Origin: Arthrobacter sp. GMC3
GTDB lineage: Bacteria > Actinomycetota > Actinomycetes > Actinomycetales > Micrococcaceae
Reading direction: 5' to 3'
DNA length: 64,000 nt
Assembly (NCBI RefSeq): GCF_002929305.1
Contig: NZ_PJIO01000003.1
Span: forward strand, 124,001 to 188,000
Below the pieces are notes generated by a model, which worked only from the letters and a program-made list of their open reading frames with translations, had not been told where the DNA came from and searched no databases. Position 1 is the first letter of the stretch. Each line of letters starts with the position of its first letter. Both the position numbers and the translations under genes were made by a program. Positions 7,518-16,279 of the stretch are shown here, in pieces.

Positions 7518-9082
7518 GGCCCCAATCTACTCCTTGAGTGCTGTTTGTTCCCGTCACGACTCATTCCAGGGAGTGCGGGTTTGGGGGCGGTGTACTGGTG
7601 GCCTGTTGGTGTGGTGAGTGTACCGTCTGGGGCGTTTGCCCAGCCGGGTGTTTCTTTGATGAGGTTGCACGCTTGGCATAGTCCTTGGCCGTTACTTAGT
7701 GTGCTCGTTCCCCCGGCGGCGAATGACTTGATGTGGTCATACTCCCGTATGGGCGCATCACACCACGGGGTGGCGCAGAGTTGGCCTTGGTCGAAGAGGA
7801 ATCTCTTCATGCCGTCAGGGAAGTGCCTGGCCTTGGAGTCCATGGCTACGAGCTCTCCCGTGCCTGGGTGTGTATAGAGGCGTCTTAGCCATACCTGCGC
7901 TTGCCCAGCCGTGTTCATGATCATCCGCTGTGCCGCCGGTGCCGGGATGGGATCGTAGCCGGTGAGAATTGCTGGCTCGGCCGCTCCGTCAAAAAGGGAA
8001 TGGTCGGTCATAATGAGGTCCAAGTGGATCTCCGCCTCCCGGGTGGAGAGACAGTCACCCCTTGTTGTGGCGCTAAGTGGTTCACTGCTACCCGCGGGTT
8101 GAAGCCCCTCTGCACTGGGGCATGGCAGGTGGTGGGCGAGCCGGTGTACCAGTGCGTCGGCCATAAGCTGGCCTTTGCTTCTGCCGTCCCCCTGGGCGCG
8201 GGCAGAGTCAGCTGCAAGGGTGAGGGACTTCAAGGCAGCTACCCCCTGCCGCAATGGCAGCATGGCCGATAGGTATGTCATCCCGTCCGCCGCCGGGCGC
8301 AGGGTGACACAACGTTGTGACTCCGCCTTGGTTATTCTCTTCAGGAAAGCGGCTGGCTCCATCCTGTACGCCATGGCCCGTACTGCCGAGGCAAGCTGTT
8401 TGTTTCCCATGGTCTCCAGGACCTCTGGATCAGCTGTCAGCTCCATGTCAATGCGTGCACGTTGCTCCGGTGAGAGGAACTCCGACTCGGTGGCGATGAT
8501 ATGCCCCCTATGTTCGCTGAGAACACCTGATGTACATGCAGCCAAGACCTGAGGGAACTCGCGCACCACACGGATCGCCGATGTTAGGAGGCGGGTGCCA
8601 GCAAAAGGGGACTCGCGTCGTGCCAAGGCTATTTGGGCTGCCGTCCCCTTTCCCAACGCTTCTCCCCTAACTCCAGCATGAAGTTGGCGGGCCCGCTCCA
8701 CGATGGAAAACAAGACCTCGGCCTTGGCCTGCGCGGCTGCGGCCGCGTTCTTAACATTTTCCAACTCCCTAATGGCCCCTATCAGGGCGGCCCCGGAGTG
8801 TGCCAGAGCGGGTTCCCGCGTACTGCTATCCACCAAAGTGGGCGCAGCGCCCTTGGGTACCAGATCTAGGCAAGTCTGCGCCGAAGCAAGTTCTTCGTCG
8901 ACGGCGTCGAACACAGGGGCGTCGAAGCTAAGCAATAGGCCGTCTATGAACTCCCGCGAGCGCTCTACAGCCTCAGTGGCGGACCGGAGTGCAAAGCGTG
9001 CAGCCAGGCCTGTCTCCTGGGGCAGCGGCGCTCGCAGCCCGGGACTTCCCCCACCTTCCACCCACTCCGGTGCGTTCACCAT
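7514..9082 (-). CDS. DUF222 / HNH endonuclease domain protein (13E12 family)
   Basis: A 522-residue protein of the large actinobacterial 13E12 family. The long helical DUF222 region (about residues 60-400) is followed by a C-terminal HNH nuclease module with a CATPWC pair, the YDHIKSFAAGG H-N core, and GLCQACN providing the second Cys pair. These proteins are often multi-copy in actinobacteria; their function is not settled. The start has AGGGAG immediately upstream (ATG 9082 or GTG 9079). Its promoter contains a LexA box at 9161-9184, so induction by DNA damage is likely. Confidence 0.9.
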   Translation of the reverse strand: MVNAPEWVEGGGSPGLRAPLPQETGLAARFALRSATEAVERSREFIDGLLLSFDAPVFDAVDEELASAQTCLDLVPKGAAPTLVDSSTREPALAHSGAALIGAIRELENVKNAAAAAQAKAEVLFSIVERARQLHAGVRGEALGKGTAAQIALARRESPFAGTRLLTSAIRVVREFPQVLAACTSGVLSEHRGHIIATESEFLSPEQRARIDMELTADPEVLETMGNKQLASAVRAMAYRMEPAAFLKRITKAESQRCVTLRPAADGMTYLSAMLPLRQGVAALKSLTLAADSARAQGDGRSKGQLMADALVHRLAHHLPCPSAEGLQPAGSSEPLSATTRGDCLSTREAEIHLDLIMTDHSLFDGAAEPAILTGYDPIPAPAAQRMIMNTAGQAQVWLRRLYTHPGTGELVAMDSKARHFPDGMKRFLFDQGQLCATPWCDAPIREYDHIKSFAAGGTSTLSNGQGLCQACNLIKETPGWANAPDGTLTTPTGHQYTAPKPALPGMSRDGNKQHSRSRLGP

Positions 9083-9153
9083 TACTCCCTAGAGGACTCA
9101 CTTGCGGCTTTCATGCCCTGATTCCCAACGCTAGTCGCCACCAAATTCGACGC

Positions 9154-9189
9154 AAGATACAAATTAGAACATGTGTTCTAATTTGCGTT
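9154..9189 (-). promoter_or_regulatory. LexA (SOS) box within the promoter of the DUF222-HNH gene
   Basis: AAATTAGAACA-TG-TGTTCTAATTT (9161-9184) is an inverted repeat with perfect 11-bp arms. Its centre GAACATGTGTTC matches the Gram-positive/actinobacterial LexA consensus (CGAAC-N4-GTTCG core). On the minus strand it lies between a weak -35 (TTAGAA) and a -10 (TATCTT, complement of 9154-9159), where LexA would block RNA polymerase. It is about 80 bp upstream of the HNH gene start. Confidence 0.8.
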
Positions 9190-9232
9190 TGGGTGGGCCA
9201 GTGGAGGGATGAGGAGACCCCTTAAACGCCGA

Positions 9233-9274
9233 ACGGCGGGTCTTGTCTCCCGGGTGAGAGGCAAGACCCGCCGT
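9233..9274 (-). terminator. Strong hairpin between the HNH promoter and metE
   Basis: A 13-bp perfect stem (ACGGCGGGTCTTG with its complement) and a 16-nt loop lie 76 bp below the metE stop. It is the best candidate terminator for the metF-metE transcript. There is no T-run after the stem on the minus strand, so it would be a U-less (I-shaped) terminator of the kind common in actinobacteria. It also insulates the LexA-controlled promoter downstream. Confidence 0.6.
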
Positions 9275-9350
9275 CGGACGGGAGTGCGTGGATGGGCCCA
9301 CAACTGCGAGGGACCCTAACCGAGGAACGAGGTTAGGGAGCAGATGGGGA

Positions 9351-11666
9351 CTAGACCAGCTGCGCGCGTACTTCCTTCGTGGCGTTGACCAGGTTGCGCA
9401 GGGATTCCTCGGTTTCGGCGTAACCACGGGTCTTCAGGCCACAGTCCGGGTTGACCCAGAGCTGGCGGGCCGGAACGTGCTTGACGGCCGTGCCGAGCAA
9501 CTCGGAGACCTCGGCCTGGCCGGGGACGCGGGGGCTGTGGATGTCGTAGACGCCGGGGCCTACGCCGCGGCCAAAGCCGTGGGCTTCAAGGTCGTTGACG
9601 ACGTCCATGCGGGAGCGGGCGGCCTCGATGGAGGTGACATCGGCATCCAAGCCGTCAATGGCGTCGATGATGACACCGAACTCGGAGTAGCACAGGTGGG
9701 TGTGGATCTGGGTTCCATCCACGGCGCCGGCGGTCGACAGACGGAAGGAGTTCACCGACCAGTCCAGGTAGGCCGCCTGGTCTGCCTTGCGCAGGGGCAG
9801 CAGCTCGCGCAGTGCGGGCTCGTCGACCTGGATGATCTTGATGCCGGCTGCCTCCAGGTCCGTGATCTCATCGCGCAGGGCCAGGCCTACCTGGTTGGCC
9901 GTGTCACCCAGGGGCTGATCGTCACGCACAAAGGACCAGGCAAGGATCGTTACCGGTCCGGTCAGCATGCCCTTCATCGGCTTGTTCGTCAGTGACTGGG
10001 CGTATTCTGCCCACTCCACGGTGATGGCCTTCTCGCGGGTTACATCGCCCCACAGGATCGAGGGACGAGTGCAGCGGCTGCCGTAGGACTGGACCCAGCC
10101 GTGAACCGTGACGTCAAAGCCCTCGAGGTTCTCGGCAAAGTACTGGACCATGTCGTTGCGCTCGGGCTCGCCGTGCACCAAGACGTCGAAGTCGAGTTCT
10201 TCCTGCAGGTCAACAACACGCTTGATCTCATCCTTCATCAGCGTGGTGTACTCATCGGAGGTGATGGCGCCCTTGTTGGCGCGGGCACGAGCCGAACGGA
10301 TCTCGCTGGTCTGTGGGAAGGAGCCGATGGTGGTGGTGGGCAGCGGCGGCAGGTCAAGTGCTGCTTCCTGTGCGGCTTCACGGACCGAATATTCGGAGCG
10401 GTTGAAGTCGGCCGGGGTCAGGGCGGCCAGACGGTCGCGAACCTCGGGGCGCTTAACACCGGAGGCAACTGCGCGCGAAGCGATGATGGCTGAGGCCTCG
10501 GCAATAGCCGCCGCGGACGACGCCGGGTCTCCCAGGTGAGCGGACAGCGTCACCACTTCTGCCACCTTCTGGTCAGCGAAAGCCAACCAGCTGCGCAACT
10601 CGTCGGAGAGCTGGGTCTCTTCGGCGACGTCGTGCGGGACGTGCTGGGTTGAGGTGGAGGTGGAAACCGTCACGGCAACCCCGGCAGCCTTGAGAGCGTC
10701 CAGCTTCGCGGCCGAAACAGCCAAGTCGTTGCGCCAGATGTTATGCCCATCAACCACACCGGCAACAACGGTCTTGCCAGCCAGCAACGCCAGCTCCTCG
10801 GCAGCGGGGAGGGCACCCTTGAACGCATCAATGTGCAAGGCCTCAATGTTGGAGGCGGCCAAAGTGGGAAGCAACTCGCTCAAGGCACCAAACGGGGTGG
10901 AGACCAAGATGGCCGGGCGCTCGCTGGCAGCCGTGAGGACCTCGTAGCTGCGGGCCACTGCGGCCTGGATCTCGGCGAGGGGAACATCCTGGTCGGCAAC
11001 CAGTGCAGGCTCATCCAGCTGGACCCAGGTGGCACCGGCGGAGGCCAGGCGTGCCAGCAGTTCAACGTAGACGGGCAGAACGTCCTCAAGGCGGGACAGC
11101 GGGGAGAATCCGGCCGGGGCCTCATCCGAGGCCTTGCTCAGCAGCAGGTAGGTGACGGGGCCCACCAGGTAGGGGCGGGTGATGAAACCGTTGGCCTTGG
11201 CGAATTCAAACTGCTCCACAATCCGGTTGGAGGTGAGCGAGAAGTTCGTCTCCGGACCAATTTCGGGCACCAGGTAGTGGTAGTTGGTGTCGAACCACTT
11301 GGTCATTTCCAGCGGCTGCTGCTCCACAGTGCCACGTGCCAGGGTGAAGTAGGCGTTGATGTCCAGCTCGCCGGCGGCGTTGCGCAGATCGCCGAAGCGG
11401 GCGGGGACGGCACCGATGTGCGTGGTGGCATCCAAAACCTGGTCGTAGTAGGAGAACGTGCCGGGGATCGCGGCTGCCTCGTTCAAGCCCAGGTCCGAGA
11501 GGCGGCGGGCCGTGACAAGCTGGATTTCCTTGGCGGCGGTGTCCAATGCGGCTTCATCGATTTTGCCGGCCCAGAACGCCTCAATGGCCTTCTTCAATTC
11601 ACGACGGCGACCAATGCGCGGGTAGCCAAGTAGCGAAGCGGAGGGAAATGCGGGGGTGTTCGACAT
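9351..11666 (-). CDS. metE: Cobalamin-independent methionine synthase
   Basis: MetE transfers the methyl group of 5-methyltetrahydrofolate-triglutamate to homocysteine to make methionine, without B12. The 771-residue length is typical. The N-terminal half has LGYPRIGRRRELKKAIE. The C-terminal catalytic half has the zinc ligands in HTHLCYSEF and NPDCGLKTRGYAE and the GEPERNDMVQYFAE substrate segment. AAAGGACTTTCC precedes the ATG. It lies 59 bp downstream of metF, which makes its folate methyl donor, so the two probably form one operon. Confidence 0.98.
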   Translation of the reverse strand: MSNTPAFPSASLLGYPRIGRRRELKKAIEAFWAGKIDEAALDTAAKEIQLVTARRLSDLGLNEAAAIPGTFSYYDQVLDATTHIGAVPARFGDLRNAAGELDINAYFTLARGTVEQQPLEMTKWFDTNYHYLVPEIGPETNFSLTSNRIVEQFEFAKANGFITRPYLVGPVTYLLLSKASDEAPAGFSPLSRLEDVLPVYVELLARLASAGATWVQLDEPALVADQDVPLAEIQAAVARSYEVLTAASERPAILVSTPFGALSELLPTLAASNIEALHIDAFKGALPAAEELALLAGKTVVAGVVDGHNIWRNDLAVSAAKLDALKAAGVAVTVSTSTSTQHVPHDVAEETQLSDELRSWLAFADQKVAEVVTLSAHLGDPASSAAAIAEASAIIASRAVASGVKRPEVRDRLAALTPADFNRSEYSVREAAQEAALDLPPLPTTTIGSFPQTSEIRSARARANKGAITSDEYTTLMKDEIKRVVDLQEELDFDVLVHGEPERNDMVQYFAENLEGFDVTVHGWVQSYGSRCTRPSILWGDVTREKAITVEWAEYAQSLTNKPMKGMLTGPVTILAWSFVRDDQPLGDTANQVGLALRDEITDLEAAGIKIIQVDEPALRELLPLRKADQAAYLDWSVNSFRLSTAGAVDGTQIHTHLCYSEFGVIIDAIDGLDADVTSIEAARSRMDVVNDLEAHGFGRGVGPGVYDIHSPRVPGQAEVSELLGTAVKHVPARQLWVNPDCGLKTRGYAETEESLRNLVNATKEVRAQLV

Positions 11667-11725
11667 GGAAAGTCCTTTGCGGTTTTTTTGATGTGTGATG
11701 TCTACAGCAGGTGCGAGAAAAGTAC

Positions 11726-12697
11726 TCAGGCCTGCACAAGTTGTTTGGTGGCGCCGAGGCGGCGACCCACGGGGGGCCTTCCGGGGCGAAGTAACTGGAG
11801 TTTGTCCAGCACATCCAGCGCGGCGGCGTGTTCATTGAAGGTGTACAGGTGAATGCCGGGTGCACCGGCGTCGAGGGCGTCCCGGGCCAGCTCTACGGTG
11901 GCCTGAACGCCAATACGGCGGCTCTGCGCAGCATCATCGGCCCGCCCCAAGGCATCCAGGAGGGAGGGATCGGGCGCAACGCCTGTCAAATCACCCAGGC
12001 GTTGGACGCGGCGCAGGCTGGTGAGAGGCATAACGCCGGGGATGATCGGGATGCTGACCCCTGCACGGCGGGCCCGGGTGACCAGGTCCTTGTACTGGGA
12101 GGCGTGGAAGAACACCTGCGTGATGGCGAAATCGGCGCCTGAGCGCTGCTTGGCCAGCAACACCTCAACGTCATGTTCGACGCTCGGTGATTCCGGATGC
12201 TTCGTGGGGTAGGCGGCAACGCCGATGGCAACCTTGCCGGCGCACAACAGGGCGGACCGTCGCTGTTCAACCCGTCGAATCAGCTCAATCAAGTCCTGGG
12301 CATAGGCCAGCGACCCGGCTCTCGGCTCGGCCGGGGCGTCGTTGGGCAAGTCTCCACGCAACGCCAGAATGCCACGAACCCCGTGGTCCAGGAGTTCGGA
12401 AATGATGTCCGCCAGCTCGTCGGCGGTATTTCCCACACAGGTCAGATGCGCCAAGGGGCGCAGTGAAGTTTCCGTGAGTATCCGGTTCAAGAGTTCCACG
12501 GCCGTGTCCCGGTTGCTGCCATTGGCGCCGTAGGTGACGGAAACGTAGTCGGGATTGGTGCATTCAAGCTCCCGGATGGTGTCCCACAGGGATACCGCGG
12601 CGGTCTCATTGCGGGGAGGGAAGAGCTCATAGGAAAGGGCGATGGGCGCACCGGCGCCGCTGGAAGGTGTCGCCTGTATAAGGCTGGGTGGGGACAT
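11726..12697 (-). CDS. metF: 5,10-methylenetetrahydrofolate reductase
   Basis: MetF reduces 5,10-methylene-THF to 5-methyl-THF, using flavin, to supply MetE. The 323-residue TIM-barrel protein has the family start SYELFPPRNE (FPP-x-E motif), DYVSVTYGANGS, AHLTCVGNT, GILALRGDLP and the FFITQ-like FAITQVFF strand with Gln. The start has AAGGAT upstream. It is the first gene of the metF-metE operon and is preceded by a leader with several strong hairpins (12841-12960). Confidence 0.97.
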   Translation of the reverse strand: MSPPSLIQATPSSGAGAPIALSYELFPPRNETAAVSLWDTIRELECTNPDYVSVTYGANGSNRDTAVELLNRILTETSLRPLAHLTCVGNTADELADIISELLDHGVRGILALRGDLPNDAPAEPRAGSLAYAQDLIELIRRVEQRRSALLCAGKVAIGVAAYPTKHPESPSVEHDVEVLLAKQRSGADFAITQVFFHASQYKDLVTRARRAGVSIPIIPGVMPLTSLRRVQRLGDLTGVAPDPSLLDALGRADDAAQSRRIGVQATVELARDALDAGAPGIHLYTFNEHAAALDVLDKLQLLRPGRPPVGRRLGATKQLVQA

Positions 12698-13060
12698 TTG
12701 CTGATCCTTGACGATGGGTTACCGGCCCGTGCCAGCAGCGTCTAGAACACCCTTGGCGCGCACGGTAAATTTTCTTGAGGCGGGGGCGGGCGTCGTCGCA
12801 GGGAACCATCATGAAAAGAGGTTCGCTATGGACGAGCTCCGCCAGCAAATGTCAGGCCCACATGGGGGCACCCACACCCCAGAAGAGCCGGGGTCGCTGA
12901 CACACGTTGAGGAACTAACGTGCTCCTCACACTACGCGCACAAATACGTGTGAGGCAAAATCGATACAGAATTACTACGCCGTTTTACCGAATATGACCA
13001 TCAATTCGAACTATGAAACAACCCAAGGGTGCGTGTTCACCGAATTAGTCGCTGATTTTG
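12698..13060 (-). promoter_or_regulatory. metF upstream region
   Basis: A 363-bp gene-free stretch between the TPR-protein stop and metF. Its middle part contains a dense group of hairpins described separately. The segment at 12960-13060 is AT-richer and probably holds the promoter. Possible leader ORFs exist on the minus strand (for example one running from 12848 into metF), but none has a convincing ribosome-binding site and family match. Confidence 0.5.
12843..12955 (-). ncRNA. Structured RNA leader of metF-metE, unassigned class
   Basis: On the minus strand these elements follow in order. Hairpin A has 8-bp arms (12948-12955 with 12925-12932). Hairpin B is CACGTT/AACGTG (12917-12922 with 12903-12908), and its loop carries TCCTC, complementary to the GAGGA in the 3' arm of A. 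A three-way element is then closed by TGTCAG/CTGACA and encloses an ACCCC/GGGGT hairpin and a GCCC/GGGC hairpin. The A-versus-loop pairing is mutually exclusive and switch-like. I could not match it to the SAM-I, SAM-IV, SAH or cobalamin consensus. Confidence 0.45.
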
Positions 13061-13804
13061 CTACCAGGGCTTCGAGTACTCCTCGGGGGCTTCCTCGGCG
13101 TAGTCGTCCTTGAGTTTCTGGCTTTGGGTGCGTTCCTTCTGCGCGTCCGAACCCTGCTTCGCCAGCCTGTCCATCTTGTCCTGGGAGGGAGACTGGTCCT
13201 CCGTGGGGGCCTGCGACTCCCCTGGCTGACCGTCACCCTGTGCGGGATCCTCACCCTGCTGCTGTTTCTGCGCCAACCTCTCGGAGGCGGCCTTGAGTTT
13301 GTCACCTTCGCCATCTTGGTTGCCTTCGCCTTGCGGCTGGAAACAGCCCTGAGGTGCCGCTGCCACCACGGCGGCGCCGTCGTCGTAGTACGTACGGGCC
13401 GACGCCGGATCCCCGGCCTTGGTCTTCGCATCCCCCAACTGCTCCAGGCTGAGGACCAGGTTTACCCTGACCTTGCAGGACTCCGCCGGTGGGGCAAGGT
13501 CTAACGCCTTCGCAAAGTTCACCCTTGCCTGTTCAAAATCGCCCTTGAGAGCGAACCCGTCTCCGAGGGCAAACGGGGCCTTGTAGCGTTCCACAACGTT
13601 GAAGGTCCCCATGCCGTGAGCCGCGCGAATGGTTCCGTCGCCCTGGTTGGCGGCAAAGGAGCTTGCCCCTTGTCCGGCAAAAACGGGCAGGCTGAGCAAT
13701 TTTAGTGCCAGCACCAACACGATCAGCAACACAGGCGCGGACCACATCAGCATCCGACGCCGTTTGTTCCCTGGCGCACTGACCATTTCGCTCATTCTTC
13801 TCAT
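13061..13804 (-). CDS. Membrane-anchored TPR-like protein of the MoxR operon
   Basis: A 247-residue protein with one N-terminal membrane segment (about residues 19-40), a short tetratricopeptide-like pair (GDGFALKGDFEQARVNFAKAL and a second helix pair around 100-140), and a long charged, Gln/Glu/Lys-rich C-terminal tail. It resembles the TPR protein (BatB/BatC-like) that closes MoxR-vWA operons. Its ATG overlaps the preceding vWA stop (ATGA, 13801-13804). The topology suggests that the TPR and tail lie outside the membrane. The molecular role is unknown. Confidence 0.75.
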   Translation of the reverse strand: MRRMSEMVSAPGNKRRRMLMWSAPVLLIVLVLALKLLSLPVFAGQGASSFAANQGDGTIRAAHGMGTFNVVERYKAPFALGDGFALKGDFEQARVNFAKALDLAPPAESCKVRVNLVLSLEQLGDAKTKAGDPASARTYYDDGAAVVAAAPQGCFQPQGEGNQDGEGDKLKAASERLAQKQQQGEDPAQGDGQPGESQAPTEDQSPSQDKMDRLAKQGSDAQKERTQSQKLKDDYAEEAPEEYSKPW

Positions 13805-14820
13805 GATGACGCTTCCCGTTTGCGGCGCAGTTCACTGTAAGCCCGCCCGTACACCAGCAGTTCCCACAGGGCCAGGCCGAAGGCGGCTAGGGCAAACACC
13901 CAGTACCATTCCAGCCTTCCGGCTCCAGCCTTGTCCCCGGCCGCAGCGTCAACGTGGCTTGCCGCGTGCGGCGATGCGTCCTGCATGAGCGTCGAAGTGT
14001 GCGAAGGGTTCTCCCGGTGGATGTAGGGGACGCCCAACTGCGCGGCAATGTTCTGCAGAGTTTTTTCATCCAGCTTCGATACCGCCGCCCGATAATCGTC
14101 CGTTGACTTATCCACGATGAAAGGCCCAGGGCCGTCACCACCGATCCCAGCCTCGCGCATCCTGCCCCCGGCTGCTGTGCCGTAGCCAAGAACGGCTCCG
14201 CCGTCGATGAGCTCGATTCCCTTGTCAAAGGGCTCCGCCGGTTTCGCCGACGTTTGTTCGCCGTCGCCGAAGTAGAAAACCAGACGCGGGCGTTCCGGAT
14301 GGGTTTTTGCCGCGGCTGCCAAGCGGTCCGCCAGTTCTCCTCGGGCACTGCTAACGCTGCTGCCCTTGGACGCGTACACCGAGCGGACGCTCAGAACTTG
14401 CGTCGTGGTCCGCAATGCCGTGGCATCCGTTGTCAGCGGAAGGACCGTCTTGGCCTTGCTGTCGAAGGAGATCAGCGAGAAACGGGCACCGACCAGTTCG
14501 GCGGCGATGGCGTTGATGTCGCTTTTCATCCCCGTCAGGCGGTCCTTTGCGCCGTCGTAGTCCTCGGCCGCCGAACTTGGCGACGTGTCGACCACAAAGA
14601 ACACATTCAGCTCCGTCGAAGCCACGGGTGCGTTGCCCCCGGCCATCCCGGGCCGGGCACCGGCAATGACCACCAGCAGGACGGCGGCGGCAAAGCGCCA
14701 GCGCGCCTGGCGGGCCGCTGGGGAGGTGGCTCCCTTGAGTGCAAGGACCGCGACGGCGCCCAGAAGTAGTGCCGCCAGGGGCCAAAAGAGCCAGGGCGGG
14801 AGGATCGGGAGGAAACTCAT
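13801..14820 (-). CDS. vWA-domain membrane protein (second of pair)
   Basis: This 339-residue protein has an N-terminal hydrophobic hairpin (residues ~5-60), a von Willebrand A domain with the MIDAS signature DTSPS at 78-82 and FGDGEQTS further on, and one C-terminal membrane helix (around 300-320). The architecture fits BatA/BatB-type proteins that display a metal-binding vWA domain outside the membrane. ATG 14820 is chosen because it overlaps the upstream vWA stop as ATGA; an ATG at 14835 lies inside that gene. It sits in the MoxR operon and overlaps the TPR gene. Confidence 0.85.
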   Translation of the reverse strand: MSFLPILPPWLFWPLAALLLGAVAVLALKGATSPAARQARWRFAAAVLLVVIAGARPGMAGGNAPVASTELNVFFVVDTSPSSAAEDYDGAKDRLTGMKSDINAIAAELVGARFSLISFDSKAKTVLPLTTDATALRTTTQVLSVRSVYASKGSSVSSARGELADRLAAAAKTHPERPRLVFYFGDGEQTSAKPAEPFDKGIELIDGGAVLGYGTAAGGRMREAGIGGDGPGPFIVDKSTDDYRAAVSKLDEKTLQNIAAQLGVPYIHRENPSHTSTLMQDASPHAASHVDAAAGDKAGAGRLEWYWVFALAAFGLALWELLVYGRAYSELRRKREASS

Positions 14821-15800
14821 TGGCGCACCTTCCACACTGCCGCACCCAGGCCAAACAGCGCCAGCAGGGCCAATCCCAAGGGCAGTCCCGGATGGTCTGA
14901 TAATGATTTGACGGGAGCGCCCTGCAATTTCGCTGCCTCGGTCGCCTGTACCTTGTGTACTATCGAATTCACTGCCTCCCCGGAGTCCAAGGCATAGTAG
15001 AGCCCTCCGGTGCTGGTGGCAGCGGTCTTCAGTTCAAGGGCTTCCTCCATCGGGTTCTGCTGGCTGCCAAAGTCGTTGGGGTTCAGCGCATAGACACGCA
15101 CCTTGGCCTTCGCAGCCACCGCTGCTGCCTCGGGCAAGGTGAAGATCGGCTTGCCGGAGAGCATGTTGTCCGTGGCAAAAATGACGGAACGGGAGCGCTG
15201 GGTTTCGCCCTCACCGGGGAAGCCGTTGACGCAGCTGAGCAGGCCGTCGCCGATGAGCGAGGACCCATTGGCTTCATAGGTGCCATCGAAAAAGTCAAAG
15301 CTGTCCGCCGATCCACTCATGGCTGACTTGGCGTTTTTCAGCTGTTCCGCCACGAACTCGTAGTCGTCGGTGAGCGGGAAAACCTGGACGGCACTTGAAT
15401 CAAATATTGTCAGGCCAATCCGTTCACCCTTGAACGCCGTCACCATTTCGGCAAAGACCCCCACGATAGCTTCGTCCGTGTCGATCATGGATCCTGAAAC
15501 GTCTAGGCAGAGCATGATGTCACGGTTCTTCTGTTCGGGAATGTTGGTACTTTCGGAAACGGGTCGGGCCGCCGCCATGAGCAAGGACGCTGCCAGGACC
15601 AGCACACTGACCAAGGCGACAGCCAGCCAACGCTTTTGATGTGCCAGTGCTTTCTGGTAGGACGGCAGCGCCGTCAACCTGTCGGCATGGGCAATAGGTG
15701 TGCTGTCCGCCGACCGGCATGGATGCCGCCAAATCCACACCAGGACCGCGGCCATGGCGGCGGCACCCGCCAGGAGTACCCACCAGTATGTCAACGCCAT
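14817..15800 (-). CDS. vWA-domain membrane protein (first of pair, BatA-like)
   Basis: A 327-residue protein with N-terminal membrane helices (residues ~5-25 and ~57-78), a vWA domain with MIDAS DVSGS at 100-104 and FATDN near 215, and a C-terminal membrane helix before a short basic end. The order matches the BatA/YfbK-like vWA partners of MoxR ATPases. It overlaps the preceding membrane protein gene by 10 bp and the next vWA gene by ATGA. The MoxR ATPase encoded upstream probably remodels or activates the vWA proteins. Confidence 0.88.
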   Translation of the reverse strand: MALTYWWVLLAGAAAMAAVLVWIWRHPCRSADSTPIAHADRLTALPSYQKALAHQKRWLAVALVSVLVLAASLLMAAARPVSESTNIPEQKNRDIMLCLDVSGSMIDTDEAIVGVFAEMVTAFKGERIGLTIFDSSAVQVFPLTDDYEFVAEQLKNAKSAMSGSADSFDFFDGTYEANGSSLIGDGLLSCVNGFPGEGETQRSRSVIFATDNMLSGKPIFTLPEAAAVAAKAKVRVYALNPNDFGSQQNPMEEALELKTAATSTGGLYYALDSGEAVNSIVHKVQATEAAKLQGAPVKSLSDHPGLPLGLALLALFGLGAAVWKVRQ

Positions 15801-16279
15801 GAGCGCACCACATTCCTTGCCAGCTCGGCGGCCACATGCAGCTGTGGTTCGGCGTGGTGGTGAGTGGCAAATTCTGCGGGGTAGAAGCTAGCCACGGCGT
15901 CGGCCAGCAACGGCAGTTGCCGTTCGCGCAGTTCGGCAAGTGTCATGCGCTGGGCCCGCACCCCTGTCATTTCATAGACAAAGGAGCGCACTGCCGCACT
16001 TAGTTCTTGGTGAGCGGCCCGCCCACCGAGCCGGCCGGCGTCGTACTGGTGTTGCACGGCAGAAATTAGTGTCAGGTATTTGGTGCGCACGGTGTCGGGG
16101 TTTCGGGGGGCAACGAACCCGGGGACCTCGGCATGGTTGCCCGGGCGGGTGGACATCCAGATCCACCCGACCCAGCCCAGGCTGAGAACCACGAGCGCAG
16201 CACCCAGTATCGGCCAGAGAACGGAGTAGCCCACGGGAGCAAAGAATTCCCCCTGAGTCACTATGGCTTCAGTGCGCAC
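15791..16279 (-). CDS. Small membrane protein of the MoxR operon (DUF4381-like)
   Basis: A 162-residue protein with a single N-terminal membrane helix (about residues 15-42) followed by a helical cytoplasmic domain. It occupies the place between DUF58 and vWA genes that DUF4381-type proteins hold in MoxR operons. GTG 16279 is preferred because GGAAAGG lies 7 bp upstream; an ATG at 16303 is possible. It overlaps the DUF58 gene (16269-16279) and the following vWA gene. Family membership is inferred from size, topology and context. Confidence 0.75.
   Translation of the reverse strand: MRTEAIVTQGEFFAPVGYSVLWPILGAALVVLSLGWVGWIWMSTRPGNHAEVPGFVAPRNPDTVRTKYLTLISAVQHQYDAGRLGGRAAHQELSAAVRSFVYEMTGVRAQRMTLAELRERQLPLLADAVASFYPAEFATHHHAEPQLHVAAELARNVVRSWR

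Noticed and set aside
12627..12848. Cys-containing open frame running from the metF leader into metF (possible leader peptide)
   Set aside because: No clear ribosome-binding site; it overlaps metF out of frame for 70 bp, and Cys or Met codons are not clustered as in attenuation peptides.
12843..12955. Known SAM, SAH or cobalamin riboswitch upstream of metF
   Set aside because: The conserved cores (SAM-I/IV GGCAACC-type segments, the SAH pseudoknot pattern, the B12 box) were looked for by eye and not found. A loop pairing resembling an H-type pseudoknot lacks the connecting nucleotides to be one as drawn.
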